Origin: Streptomyces fulvorobeus | GTDB taxonomy: Bacteria; Actinomycetota; Actinomycetes; Streptomycetales; Streptomycetaceae | Reading direction: 5' to 3' | DNA length: 64,000 bases | Assembly: GCF_013167895.1 (NCBI RefSeq) | Contig: NZ_BLWC01000001.1 | Location: 4,960,001-5,024,000 of the forward strand | Part shown: in pieces, positions 15,457 through 23,657 of the stretch | How the letters are laid out: the number at the start of each line of letters is the position of its first letter | How positions within the stretch are numbered: the first letter of the stretch is position 1 | The notes under the pieces: model-generated | Told to the model about the DNA's origin: nothing | Databases searched by the model: none | What the model saw: only the letters and a program-made list of their open reading frames with translations | Translations under genes and position numbers: made by a program

Positions 15457-17900
15457 CCGCCAACATCGACAACGCCGGCGTGCAGACACCCGCCGAGGCC
15501 ACGGACTCCCACGCGCCGGTCCCCGGCGCCGCGGATCCCCGCACGGGGCGGTGGCGCGACCCCGCCCTCGCCCCCGAGGCCAGGGCGGACGCCCTGATCG
15601 CCGCCATGACCCTCCAGGAGAAGATCGCGCAGCTCTTCGGCGTCTGGGTGGGCGCCTCCGACGAGGGCGCCGAGGTCGCCCCGTACCAGCACGACATGGA
15701 GGAGGCCGTCGCCCTCGACGACCTCCTGCCCCACGGCCTCGGCCAGCTGACCCGCCCCTTCGGTACGGCGCCGGTCGACGCGGCCGTGGGCGCGCTCTCG
15801 CTGGCGCGCACCCAGGAGCGCATCGCCGCGGCGAATCGTTTCGGCATCCCGGCGCTGGCCCATGAGGAATGCCTCGCGGGCTTCGCCACCTGGGGGGCGA
15901 CCGCCTACCCCGTACCGCTGTCCTGGGGCGCCACCTTCGACCCCGGGCTGGTACACGAGATGGCAGCCGCGATCGGCCGCGACATGCGCGCGGTCGGGGT
16001 GCACCAGGGCCTCGCCCCGGTCCTCGACGTCGTACGCGACGCACGCTGGGGCCGCGTCGAGGAGACGATCGGCGAGGACCCCTATCTCGTCGGAACGGTC
16101 GCCACGGCCTATGTGCGGGGCCTGGAGTCGGCCGGTGTCGTCGCCACGCTCAAGCACTTCGCGGGCTACTCCGCCTCACGGGCGGGCCGCAACCTCGCCC
16201 CGGTGGGCATGGGGGCGCGCGAGCGGGCCGACATCATCCTGGCGCCGTTCGAGATGGCCGTACGGGAAAGCGGTGTGCGGTCCGTCATGCACGCCTACAC
16301 CGACACCGACGGTATCCCCTCCGCGGCCGACGAACCGCTGCTGACCGGTCTGCTGCGCGACACCTGGGGGTTCGAGGGGACCGTCGTCGCGGACTACTTC
16401 GGCATCGCGTTCCTGAAGACGCTGCACGCGGTGGTGGGGACCTTCGGGGAGGCGGCGGGCGCGGCACTCGCCGCGGGCGTGGACGTGGAGCTGCCCACCG
16501 TCAAGACGTACGGCCGCCCGCTCACCGACGCGGTCGCGGAGGGACTCGTCCCCGAGGCCCTGGTGGACCGTGCGGTACGCCGGGTGCTCGTCCAGAAGGC
16601 CCAGTTGGGGCTGCTGGACCCCGACTGGGACCCGGTTCCGCCGGCCTTGGCCGGGACTGCGCCGGGCGGCAGGGGCTCCGCAGGAGTGCGCGGCAGCGTC
16701 CGGCTCGACACCGAAGAGAACCGCGCGCTCGCCCGCCGTGTCGCCCAGCAGGCGGTCGTGCTCCTGAGCAACGACGGGACCCTGCCCCTGACAGCGCCTC
16801 CCGCCCGTATCGCGCTGATCGGACCCAACGCCGACACGCCGACAGCCGTCCTCGGCTGCTACGCCTTCCCCGTCCACGTCGGCGGCCAGCACCCTGACAC
16901 CCCTATCGGCATCGAACTGCCCACCCTGCGCGAGGCGTTGACGGCCGAGTTCCCGCACAGCGAGATCGTCACCGCTCGCGGCGCGGACATCGACGGCTCC
17001 TCCACGGAGGGCTTCGCCCGGGCCGCCGAACTGGCCCGGGGCGCCGACCTCGTGGTCGTCGCGCTCGGCGACCGGGCCGGGCTCTTCGGCCGCGGCACGA
17101 GCGGCGAGGGCTGTGACGCGCGTGACCTGGCACTGCCCGGTGTGCAGCGGCAGCTGCTCGACACCCTCCTCGACACGGGCACGCCCGTCGTCGTCACCCT
17201 GCTGGCGGGACGGCCCTACGCCCTCGGGCGGGCGGCGGACCGGGCCGCCGCCGTCGTGCAGTCGTTCTTCCCCGGCGAGGAGGGTACGACGGCCATCGCC
17301 TCGGTGCTCAGCGGCCGGACCGCACCCTCGGGCCGGCTGCCCGTCAGCGTGCCGCGCGACCCGGGCTCCCAGCCCTCCACCTACCTGGCGGCGCGGCTCG
17401 GCCACGCCAGCGACGTGTCCAGCATCGACCCGACCCCGGCGTTCGGGTTCGGCCACGGGCTGACGTACACCAGCTTCGAGTGGAGCGGGCTCGTGGTGGA
17501 GCGGGAGGAGGCGGCCACGGACGGGGAGTTCGCCTTCTCCTGCACCGTCCGCAACACCGGTGCGCGGGAGGGGACCGAGGTGGTGCAGGTGTATCTGCAC
17601 GACCCGGTCGCCTCCGTCGTACAGCCGGTGGTGCGCCTCATCGGTTACCTCCGCCTCGGCCTCGGTCCGGGGCAGGCGGCCAGGGTGCGGGCGACGGTGC
17701 CGGCGGACCTCGCGTCCTTCACGGGCCGCGACGGCCGTCGGATCGTCGAGCCGGGCGCTCTCGAACTGCGGCTGGGCGCGTCGAGCACCGACACCCGCCT
17801 CACGGCCCGGGTCACGCTGACCGGGCCGGTACGCACGGTCGACCACACCCGGCGGCTGCACATGGACATCGCGGCGGAGGGCGTGACCGACGCCTCCTGA
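15453..17900 (+). CDS. bxlA: GH3 beta-xylosidase/beta-glucosidase
   Basis: 815 residues with no signal peptide, so intracellular. The GH3 N-terminal domain contains the KHFAGYSASRAGRN segment and the nucleophile Asp in FEGTVVADYFG (about residue 314). The GH3 C-terminal domain (about 420-660) and a fibronectin-III-like end (EVVQVYLHDP) follow. It should split imported xylo- or gluco-oligosaccharides to monosaccharides. GTG 15453 lies in a GTGA overlap, with GGAGGAAA upstream. It is the last gene of the importer operon. Sequence alone does not fix xylosidase against glucosidase activity. Confidence 0.88.
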   Translation: MTANIDNAGVQTPAEATDSHAPVPGAADPRTGRWRDPALAPEARADALIAAMTLQEKIAQLFGVWVGASDEGAEVAPYQHDMEEAVALDDLLPHGLGQLTRPFGTAPVDAAVGALSLARTQERIAAANRFGIPALAHEECLAGFATWGATAYPVPLSWGATFDPGLVHEMAAAIGRDMRAVGVHQGLAPVLDVVRDARWGRVEETIGEDPYLVGTVATAYVRGLESAGVVATLKHFAGYSASRAGRNLAPVGMGARERADIILAPFEMAVRESGVRSVMHAYTDTDGIPSAADEPLLTGLLRDTWGFEGTVVADYFGIAFLKTLHAVVGTFGEAAGAALAAGVDVELPTVKTYGRPLTDAVAEGLVPEALVDRAVRRVLVQKAQLGLLDPDWDPVPPALAGTAPGGRGSAGVRGSVRLDTEENRALARRVAQQAVVLLSNDGTLPLTAPPARIALIGPNADTPTAVLGCYAFPVHVGGQHPDTPIGIELPTLREALTAEFPHSEIVTARGADIDGSSTEGFARAAELARGADLVVVALGDRAGLFGRGTSGEGCDARDLALPGVQRQLLDTLLDTGTPVVVTLLAGRPYALGRAADRAAAVVQSFFPGEEGTTAIASVLSGRTAPSGRLPVSVPRDPGSQPSTYLAARLGHASDVSSIDPTPAFGFGHGLTYTSFEWSGLVVEREEAATDGEFAFSCTVRNTGAREGTEVVQVYLHDPVASVVQPVVRLIGYLRLGLGPGQAARVRATVPADLASFTGRDGRRIVEPGALELRLGASSTDTRLTARVTLTGPVRTVDHTRRLHMDIAAEGVTDAS

Positions 17901-17908
17901 GCGGGTGA

Positions 17909-17954
17909 GGGGGCCTTCGCGGGTGGCTGGGACCAGCCACCCGCGAAGGCCCCC
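17909..17954. terminator. Bidirectional terminator between GH3 and xylanase genes
   Basis: A perfect 20-bp stem pairs 17909-17928 with 17935-17954, placed between two convergent genes. Confidence 0.85.
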
Positions 17955-17977
17955 GTTCCTGTGCCCGGATGCCGGGG

Positions 17978-19375
17978 TCAGGAAGCGGTGCAGGCGCTGA
18001 TGCCGGGCGGTGCGGTGTTGCCGTTCGTCATGATGGTGAAGCCGAAGCTCGTCGTCCCGCCGGCCGCGAGGCTGCCGTTGCCGGCCGGAGTCATGGTCAT
18101 CACCTTCCCGGTACTGTCCCAGCTGGGCGTGCCGTTCCAGGTCGTCGAGATCCGCTGCGCGGAGGCGATGGTGACCCGTACGCTCCAGCCGCTGATCGGC
18201 GCGCTCCCCGCGGTCACGGTCACCTTGCCGTTGTAGCGGTCGCCCCAGGTCTCCTGCTTGGCGTACGAGACGGTGCAGGTCCGGGTACCGCCGCCCCCGC
18301 CGCCGCTGGTACCGCCCAGAGCGGTCAGTACGGCGTCATAGGCCGGCTTCTTGTTGTAGTTGCCGTCGAAGAGCAGCGGGGTCCCGCTCGCACGCCAGGA
18401 GTACTTGTCGGTGACGCCCCAGACGGTGATGCCCGTACAGCGCGTCACCGCGAGGCACGCCCTCACCACGTTGCCGTAGCTGGTGGCCTGCGCGGTGCCC
18501 GATCCCTCGATGTCCAGCTCGGTGATCTGCACGTCCACGCCGAGGTCGGCGAAGCGCTGCAGATTCTGCTGGAAGTCGCCGGGGACGGGGGAGTTGCTGT
18601 TGAAGTGGCTCTGGAATCCCACGCAGTCGATGGGCACACCGCGCTGCTTGAAGTCCTTGACCATGGCGTACACGGCGTTGGACTTCGCGTTGATCCCGTC
18701 GGTGTTGTAGTCGTTGTAGCAGAGCTTCGCGGCCGGGTCGGTGGCGCGGGCCGTGCGGAACGACTCCTCGATGAAGCCGTTGCCCAGCTTGTCCTGGAAG
18801 GGCGAGCTGCGCCGGGCTCCGCTGCTGCCGTCCTGGAACGCCTCGTTGACGACGTCCCACGAGTGGATCTTGCCCTGGTAGTGCCGCATGACCTGGGTGA
18901 TGTGGTTGTTCATCGCCGTACGGAGGTCGGCCGTGCCCAGCGCGCCCACCCAGCCGGGCAGTTGGGAGTGCCACACCAGGGTGTGCCCGCGCACCTTCAT
19001 CCCGCGGCTCTGTGCGTGGCTGACGATCTGGTCGGCCGCCCCGTAGGTGAACGTCCCGCGGGACGGCTCCAGCGCGTCCCACTTCATCTCGTTCTCGGGG
19101 GTCGCCGAGTTGAACTCGGTGTTCAGCGTGGCGGCGTAGGGCGCCTCACTGAGGCGGTTCGCCGCGACCGCCGTACCGAAGTAGCGGCCCTTGGCCGCCG
19201 CCGCCTCGCCGAGGGTGCTCGCCGCGTGGGCGGTGCCGGACAGGGCGACCACACCGGTGGCGGTGAGCAGTCCCGTGACGGAGAGGGCCAGCGCCCTGCG
19301 CGCGTAGGCACGCAGCGGAGTGCGTCCCTCACCCGCCCGTCCATCTCCGGGAGTGGGTCGAGTTGAACTGATCAT
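17978..19375 (-). CDS. Secreted GH10 endo-beta-1,4-xylanase with CBM2
   Basis: 465 residues. A long signal peptide (basic RAYARRALAL, hydrophobic stretch, AHAAS cleavage near 51) directs secretion. The GH10 catalytic domain (about 52-350) has the HTLVWHSQLP motif, acid/base Glu in WDVVNEAF and nucleophile Glu in ITELDIEG. A Gly linker leads to a C-terminal family 2 carbohydrate-binding module (about 365-465) bounded by two Cys (TRTCTVSY and ISACTAS) with the expected Trp residues. It depolymerises xylan outside the cell and feeds the adjacent importer and GH3 enzyme. AAGAGG precedes the ATG. Confidence 0.95.
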   Translation of the reverse strand: MISSTRPTPGDGRAGEGRTPLRAYARRALALSVTGLLTATGVVALSGTAHAASTLGEAAAAKGRYFGTAVAANRLSEAPYAATLNTEFNSATPENEMKWDALEPSRGTFTYGAADQIVSHAQSRGMKVRGHTLVWHSQLPGWVGALGTADLRTAMNNHITQVMRHYQGKIHSWDVVNEAFQDGSSGARRSSPFQDKLGNGFIEESFRTARATDPAAKLCYNDYNTDGINAKSNAVYAMVKDFKQRGVPIDCVGFQSHFNSNSPVPGDFQQNLQRFADLGVDVQITELDIEGSGTAQATSYGNVVRACLAVTRCTGITVWGVTDKYSWRASGTPLLFDGNYNKKPAYDAVLTALGGTSGGGGGGTRTCTVSYAKQETWGDRYNGKVTVTAGSAPISGWSVRVTIASAQRISTTWNGTPSWDSTGKVMTMTPAGNGSLAAGGTTSFGFTIMTNGNTAPPGISACTAS

Positions 19376-19421
19376 GACAACCTCTTCTTTCCGTTCGCCC
19401 GGCGGTTCCCGGGAGCTCCGC

Positions 19422-19431
19422 GAAAGCTTTC
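19422..19431. promoter_or_regulatory. Palindrome GAAAGCTTTC upstream of the xylanase
   Basis: A perfect 10-bp palindrome about 50 bases upstream of the xylanase start. GAAA...TTTC palindromes are common operator cores of LacI-type repressors in Streptomyces sugar genes. Confidence 0.45.
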
Positions 19432-19507
19432 AGGGGTCAACGAGCCCGTCCATTCCGTCTGGCACACGGAACAACGGCTACCAGAGAGATCCTGGGTGAT
19501 GTACGCC

Positions 19508-19547
19508 ACCGAAACAATGGCGCGTCAGGACCGAAACAATTTCGGTC
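19508..19547. promoter_or_regulatory. ACCGAAACAAT direct repeats and GACCGAAA/TTTCGGTC palindrome
   Basis: ACCGAAACAAT occurs at 19508-19518 and 19530-19540, 22 bases apart (two helix turns). The second copy is part of an 8-bp inverted repeat GACCGAAA-CAA-TTTCGGTC (19529-19547). The same ACCGAAA half-site makes up the palindrome in front of the importer operon, suggesting common control. Confidence 0.5.
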
Positions 19548-19590
19548 GTATCGGGACGCCCGGAGGTACTCCTGGAAGGGGGTTACTATG

Positions 19591-19611
19591 TGGGAATGAT
19601 TTCCATTATCG
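19591..19611 (+). promoter_or_regulatory. Zur-like box upstream of rpmB/rpsN
   Basis: The core AATG-ATTTC-CATT (19595-19607) has the spacing of actinobacterial Zur operators. It lies about 35 bases upstream of the L28 start. Zinc-free ribosomal paralogues are classic Zur targets. Confidence 0.75.
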
Positions 19612-19644
19612 TTAAGCCCTCGTCCGCAGAGAGCAGGTGACCGC

Positions 19645-19881
19645 GTGTCCGCCCACTGCCAGTTGACCGGAGCCGAGCCGGGCTTCGGCAACAGCATCTC
19701 CCACTCGCACCGGCGCACCTCGCGCCGCTTCGATCCGAACATCCAGCGCAAGCGCTACTGGCTCCCGAGTGAGGGCCGCCATGTGCGCCTGACCCTCAGC
19801 GCCAGGGCCATCAAGGCCATCGACAGAATCGGCATCGAGGCCGCAGTGGCCAGGATCCGCGCCCGGGGGGTGAAGGTCTGA
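19645..19881 (+). CDS. rpmB: Ribosomal protein L28, zinc-independent paralogue
   Basis: 78 residues with the L28 core TGAEPGFGNSISHSHRRTSRRFDPNIQ. The zinc-binding Cys pairs of the standard L28 are missing: only one Cys (residue 5) remains. That is the mark of the C-minus form made during zinc starvation to free zinc from ribosomes. GTG 19645 follows GAGCAGGTGA. Its stop overlaps the ATG of rpsN, so the two are co-translated. A Zur-like box lies just upstream. Confidence 0.93.
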   Translation: MSAHCQLTGAEPGFGNSISHSHRRTSRRFDPNIQRKRYWLPSEGRHVRLTLSARAIKAIDRIGIEAAVARIRARGVKV

Positions 19882-20186
19882 TGGCCAAGAAGAGCAAGGT
19901 CGCGCAGAACGAGAAGCGCAAGGTGGTCGTCGCCCGCTACGCGGCCCGGCGGGCGGAGCTGAAGGAGATCATCCGCCGGCCCGCCGCCACGCAGGCCGAA
20001 CGGCAGGCGGCGGTGGCGGAGTTGCGGGCTCAGCCCCGGAACGCCAGTGCCACCCGGGTGCGCAACCGGGACAGCGTGGACGGCAGGCCCCGCGGCCATC
20101 TGCGCAAGTTCGGGCTGTCCCGGGTGCGGATGCGCGAGCAGGCCCACGCCGGGTTCCTGCCCGGCGTCACCAAGTCGTCCTGGTAG
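19881..20186 (+). CDS. rpsN: Ribosomal protein S14, zinc-independent paralogue
   Basis: 101 residues, the long S14 form without a CxxC zinc ribbon. MAKKSKVAQNEKRK opens the protein and RDSVDGRPRGHLRKFGLSR with a C-terminal KSSW closes it; there is no Cys at all. This long form is the zinc-independent S14 used by actinobacteria under zinc limitation. The ATG overlaps the L28 stop (TGATG). Confidence 0.95.
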   Translation: MAKKSKVAQNEKRKVVVARYAARRAELKEIIRRPAATQAERQAAVAELRAQPRNASATRVRNRDSVDGRPRGHLRKFGLSRVRMREQAHAGFLPGVTKSSW

Positions 20187-20216
20187 CGCTTCCGGAACCG
20201 CTCCCGTGCCCGAAGA

Positions 20217-20254
20217 GGTGGCCCGCACCCCCCGCGAGGAGGGTGCGGGCCACC
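20217..20254. terminator. Terminator between rpsN and the propeller gene
   Basis: GGTGGCCCGCACCC (20217-20230) pairs perfectly with GGGTGCGGGCCACC (20241-20254). It sits between convergent genes. Confidence 0.85.
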
Positions 20255-20257
20255 GCG

Positions 20258-21505
20258 TCATCGGCCGACAGGATCGCGATGGGCCTCGTCGCCGGGCTCG
20301 ATCAGCGCCAGCAGCCCGCCCTCGTCGAGCGGGGTCGGTACGGTGACGAGCGCCGCCTGATGGCCCGTCAGGGCGTCGAAGACGTGGACCTCCCCGTGGC
20401 CCCCGCGGGAGACGGCGACCAGCGATCCGCCGGGGGACGCGGCGACGGCCCGGCGCTGCACCCCGTCCCAGGGGGTGCCGCCCCGGCGCGGCGCACCCGC
20501 CATGGGCGGCAGCGGCACTCGTGCGGTCACGGCCGGCGCGCCGCCCCCGGTGGAGACGAGGACGAGTTCGTCGCCGTCGGGGTGCACGCGGCTGAAGGCG
20601 ACATGGCCCGCCGCCACCGCGAGGCGGAAGACCAGGCCGGGTCCGAGGTCGAGACGGCCCGCCACGCCGGTGTCCAGGTGGTGCCACCAGGCGTCGTTGG
20701 ACCAGTCCGGCCAGCTCTCGGCGGCCTCGGGGCCACTCCGTACGCAGGACCACAGCGTCCGGTGCGCGGCGTCGAGCCGCAGGTAGTAGCCCCGGCCCCC
20801 GTCGCGTCCGCCGGCCGCCCACGGGAGCGTCGTGCCGCAGGCGAGTGCGTCGCCGTCCGGACGGACCCGGTGGACCCCCGACCCGGCCGCGGCGAACACC
20901 CAGCCTGTCACCGGGTCGTGGGCGTCCCCGTGTCCGTCGTCGTCGGCGAGGCGGAGGGTCGTCACGGGTTCGGCCGGCGGGCACGAGGGGGCGGCTTCCA
21001 TGAGGGCGGAGTGCCGGTAGGCCGTCAGCTCGCCGGGCTCCCGGTGGCGCAGCACGACGAGCGGATCTCCGGGCGGTCCGGCCAGGGTGACACCTGGTTC
21101 GCCGGTACGCGTCCGTACGCGCACGGCGCCCGGATCTCCTTTCGCCTCCAGGTCGACGACGGTCAACGGGTCCGACCAGGCCGACCAGTTGCGGCCGAGC
21201 CCGGTGGTGACGGCGAGCCGGCGGCCGCTGGGGTCGGCGGCCAGGTGCTCGGCCGGCACCGCGACGGGTATGCGCCGCTCGACGAGCGGGCGGCCCGAGT
21301 CCGGCCCGTACGGATCGAGGACCAGCAGCTCACCCGCCCGGTCGTCGACGCAGGCGGCGCGGTGGCCCGGAAGGGCGAGGAAGCCCGCGTGCTCGGCGGG
21401 ATGGCGGCCGTCGAGCTGGGCTGTCGTACGGCCGTCGCGCAGGTCGACGACCCTGACGAGCCCGGCTACGTGGTCGGCGACGATCAGGCGCGGTCCGAGG
21501 GGCAT
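20258..21505 (-). CDS. Beta-propeller (WD40/YVTN-like) protein of the zinc island
   Basis: 415 residues without signal peptide or membrane segment. Repeating units with patterns such as LIVADHVAGLVRVVDLRDG, GELLVLDPYG, DPLTVVDLEA and GEVHVFDALTGHQAALV, each of about 40-50 residues, indicate a WD40/YVTN-type propeller. The function is unknown to me. ATG 21505 follows GGAGA at normal spacing. It is divergent from the metal importer and shares the Zur-like box at 21547-21567, so it is probably expressed in zinc starvation. A protein-protein scaffold or a sugar/metal-binding role are both possible. Confidence 0.7.
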   Translation of the reverse strand: MPLGPRLIVADHVAGLVRVVDLRDGRTTAQLDGRHPAEHAGFLALPGHRAACVDDRAGELLVLDPYGPDSGRPLVERRIPVAVPAEHLAADPSGRRLAVTTGLGRNWSAWSDPLTVVDLEAKGDPGAVRVRTRTGEPGVTLAGPPGDPLVVLRHREPGELTAYRHSALMEAAPSCPPAEPVTTLRLADDDGHGDAHDPVTGWVFAAAGSGVHRVRPDGDALACGTTLPWAAGGRDGGRGYYLRLDAAHRTLWSCVRSGPEAAESWPDWSNDAWWHHLDTGVAGRLDLGPGLVFRLAVAAGHVAFSRVHPDGDELVLVSTGGGAPAVTARVPLPPMAGAPRRGGTPWDGVQRRAVAASPGGSLVAVSRGGHGEVHVFDALTGHQAALVTVPTPLDEGGLLALIEPGDEAHRDPVGR

Positions 21506-21546
21506 GGGGCGGTCTCCGGTGGATGGTCGGCGGACGGGACTTGCTT

Positions 21547-21567
21547 TGATAATGATTATCATGTCTA
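21547..21567. promoter_or_regulatory. Zur-like box in the divergent promoter
   Basis: TGATAATGATTATCA (21547-21561) is nearly palindromic and contains AATG-ATTAT-CATG. It lies between the propeller gene and the importer operon and could control both. Fur-type regulators such as Zur bind this pattern. Confidence 0.8.
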
Positions 21568-21651
21568 AATCTCGGTGGGGAGAGCCGGTCCGGGGCGGCC
21601 CCTCGACCCGATCCGTGGTCCCCGGCCGTCAACAGGAACAGAGGGCACGTC

Positions 21652-22641
21652 ATGTCGCGCGCAGTGAGAGGAATCCGCCGGTGGGCGGCGGCCATCGTGA
21701 TGGGGTCGTTGCTGGTGGGATGCGGCGCCGCCGAGGAGCCCGCGTCCGGGAAGGGCGGGGACGCCGGAACGGACGGAGCCGGTCCGAGGACGGCGGTGGA
21801 CGTCCGCCCGGTGAAGGCGTCGCGCACCATCACCGACGCCCGGGGTGTCACCCTCACCACCGAGCGGCCGCCGAAGCGCGTGGTGTGCCTCGTCGCCCTG
21901 TGCGACGACATGCTCGCGGAGCTCGGGATGACCCCCACGGCCACCAACTCCGCACTCCTCGCCCACCCGGCGTTCCTCGGGCCCGAGCGGGCGGGCCGCA
22001 TTCCGGTGGTTCCCGGCGGCTTCCTCAGCCCGGAGGCCGAAGCGGTCCTTTCCCACGAACCGGATCTGGTCATCGGTCTCGAAGACACCCACGGCAAGCT
22101 CGCCCCCGCGCTGGAGGGAGCGACCACCTTCTGGCCGGTCCAGCCCTCCACCTGGGAGGACAGCGTCGGCTATCTGCGTGACCTGGCCGCGCTGACCGGG
22201 CGCACGGAGCAGGCGGAGGCGGCCGAGAAGCGGCTGCGGACGAAGCTCGCTGCCGCCGAGGGGAGGAAGAGCGACAAGACCGCTCTCATCATCTTCGGCA
22301 GCGACGAGAACTTCGGCGTCGCGACCCCGAAGAACGACGTCGCCGCCGGGCTCTTCCCGAGGTTCTCCTCGTACCCGTGGGAGGGACGGGGCGTGGAGGG
22401 CAGTTACAGCCTGGAGGAGATCCTCGCCCGCGATGTCGACGTGCTCTTCGTCGAGACGCTGTCCTTCGGCGCGTCGGACGGGAAGCTCTCCGCCAAGCTG
22501 GCCGGCAACCCGCTCTGGTCCCGCATCCCGGCCGTCAGGAACGACAAGGTCGTCGAGGTGGACTCCGAGGTGTGGGCCAAGGGGCGGGGCACCCGTTCGC
22601 TGGGCATCGTCCTCGACGAGGCAACGGCCGCCCTGCGGTGA
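21652..22641 (+). CDS. Metal/metallophore ABC importer, substrate-binding lipoprotein
   Basis: 329 residues. Lipobox LVGC (Cys about 24) gives membrane anchoring. A FecB/periplasmic-binding fold follows: TDARGVTLTTERPPKRVVCL, then HEPDLVIG and SLEEILARDVDVLFVETL. This family binds siderophore- or metallophore-type complexes. Two FecCD permeases and an ATPase follow with overlaps, making a complete importer. The Zur-like box upstream points to zinc or a zinc-metallophore as cargo; iron-siderophore uptake is the main alternative. Confidence 0.87.
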   Translation: MSRAVRGIRRWAAAIVMGSLLVGCGAAEEPASGKGGDAGTDGAGPRTAVDVRPVKASRTITDARGVTLTTERPPKRVVCLVALCDDMLAELGMTPTATNSALLAHPAFLGPERAGRIPVVPGGFLSPEAEAVLSHEPDLVIGLEDTHGKLAPALEGATTFWPVQPSTWEDSVGYLRDLAALTGRTEQAEAAEKRLRTKLAAAEGRKSDKTALIIFGSDENFGVATPKNDVAAGLFPRFSSYPWEGRGVEGSYSLEEILARDVDVLFVETLSFGASDGKLSAKLAGNPLWSRIPAVRNDKVVEVDSEVWAKGRGTRSLGIVLDEATAALR

Positions 22642-23657
22642 CACGTCAACTGGCGGGCGCGCTCACCCTCCTGGTGGCCGTATCCGTCGTCGCGCTCTGC
22701 ATGGGCACGCCCTACGTGGCGCCGCACCGGCTGCCCGCGGCCCTGAGCGGCGACGGTCTGGAGGCGGTCATCCTCACCGAACTCCGTCTGCCGCGGCTGG
22801 TGCTCGCACTCGCCGCCGGAGCCTGTCTGGGCGTCGCCGGCCTGGTGCTCCAGGAGGCGCTGCGCAACCCCCTCGCGGTGCCGGAGATGATCGGCGTCTC
22901 CTCGGGCGCCGCCCTGGGCGTCGCGGCGCCGCTGGTCCTGGCGCTCTCCGTCCCCGCCGCGGTCCAGCCGCTGCTCGCCCTGGGGGGAGCGGTGTTCGGC
23001 GGGGTCCTCACCCTGGTGGCCGCCGGATTCGGCCGCAGCCCCTCCGCCGTACTGCTCACCGGAGCGGCCGTGTCGGCGGCCCTCCAGGCCGGGCTGCTCG
23101 TGCTGATGGTGCTGGCCGACCAGCTGGACCTCCAGCTGATCTACCGCTATCTGCTGGGCAGCCTCTCCGCCCGTACCTGGGACGACGTGGTGGGCCTCGG
23201 CCCCTGGCTGCTCGTCGCGGTGCCCGCGCTGGTGCTGTGCGCCCCGGTCCTGGGGGTGCTGCGGCTCGGCGACGACGACGCCCGCGCCCTGGGCGTCCGG
23301 GTCCACCGGGCCCGGTTCGGCGCACTCGCCCTCGCGATCGTGCTCATCGCCCCCGTCGTCGCGGTCTGCGGACCGGTCGCCTGGGTCGGCTTCCTCGCCC
23401 CGCAGTTGGCGCGGAGGATGCGCCCGGGGTCGGACGCGCTGAGCCTGCTGCCCTGGTCGGCCCTGTGCGGCGCGCTGGTCGTGCTGTGCGCCGACCAGCC
23501 GGCCCGGCTCGCCCTGGCGCCGATCGAGACACCGGTCGGCGCGTGGACCGCGCTGCTCGGGGTGCCGGCGGGCGTGGCCTTGATGAGAATCCGGCGGGGC
23601 GCGGCCCCGCACCGGACGGCCGGAGACCGTGCCGTCATGGCGGGAGGAGACCGGTGA
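22638..23657 (+). CDS. FecCD-type ABC permease 1
   Basis: 339 residues, about ten hydrophobic segments, with typical FecCD sequences LRLPRLVLALAAGACLGVAG and EALRNPLAVPEMIGVSSGA. GTG 22638 overlaps the upstream stop (GTGA). It forms a heterodimeric channel with the next gene for the Zur-linked importer. Confidence 0.92.
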   Translation: MTRQLAGALTLLVAVSVVALCMGTPYVAPHRLPAALSGDGLEAVILTELRLPRLVLALAAGACLGVAGLVLQEALRNPLAVPEMIGVSSGAALGVAAPLVLALSVPAAVQPLLALGGAVFGGVLTLVAAGFGRSPSAVLLTGAAVSAALQAGLLVLMVLADQLDLQLIYRYLLGSLSARTWDDVVGLGPWLLVAVPALVLCAPVLGVLRLGDDDARALGVRVHRARFGALALAIVLIAPVVAVCGPVAWVGFLAPQLARRMRPGSDALSLLPWSALCGALVVLCADQPARLALAPIETPVGAWTALLGVPAGVALMRIRRGAAPHRTAGDRAVMAGGDR

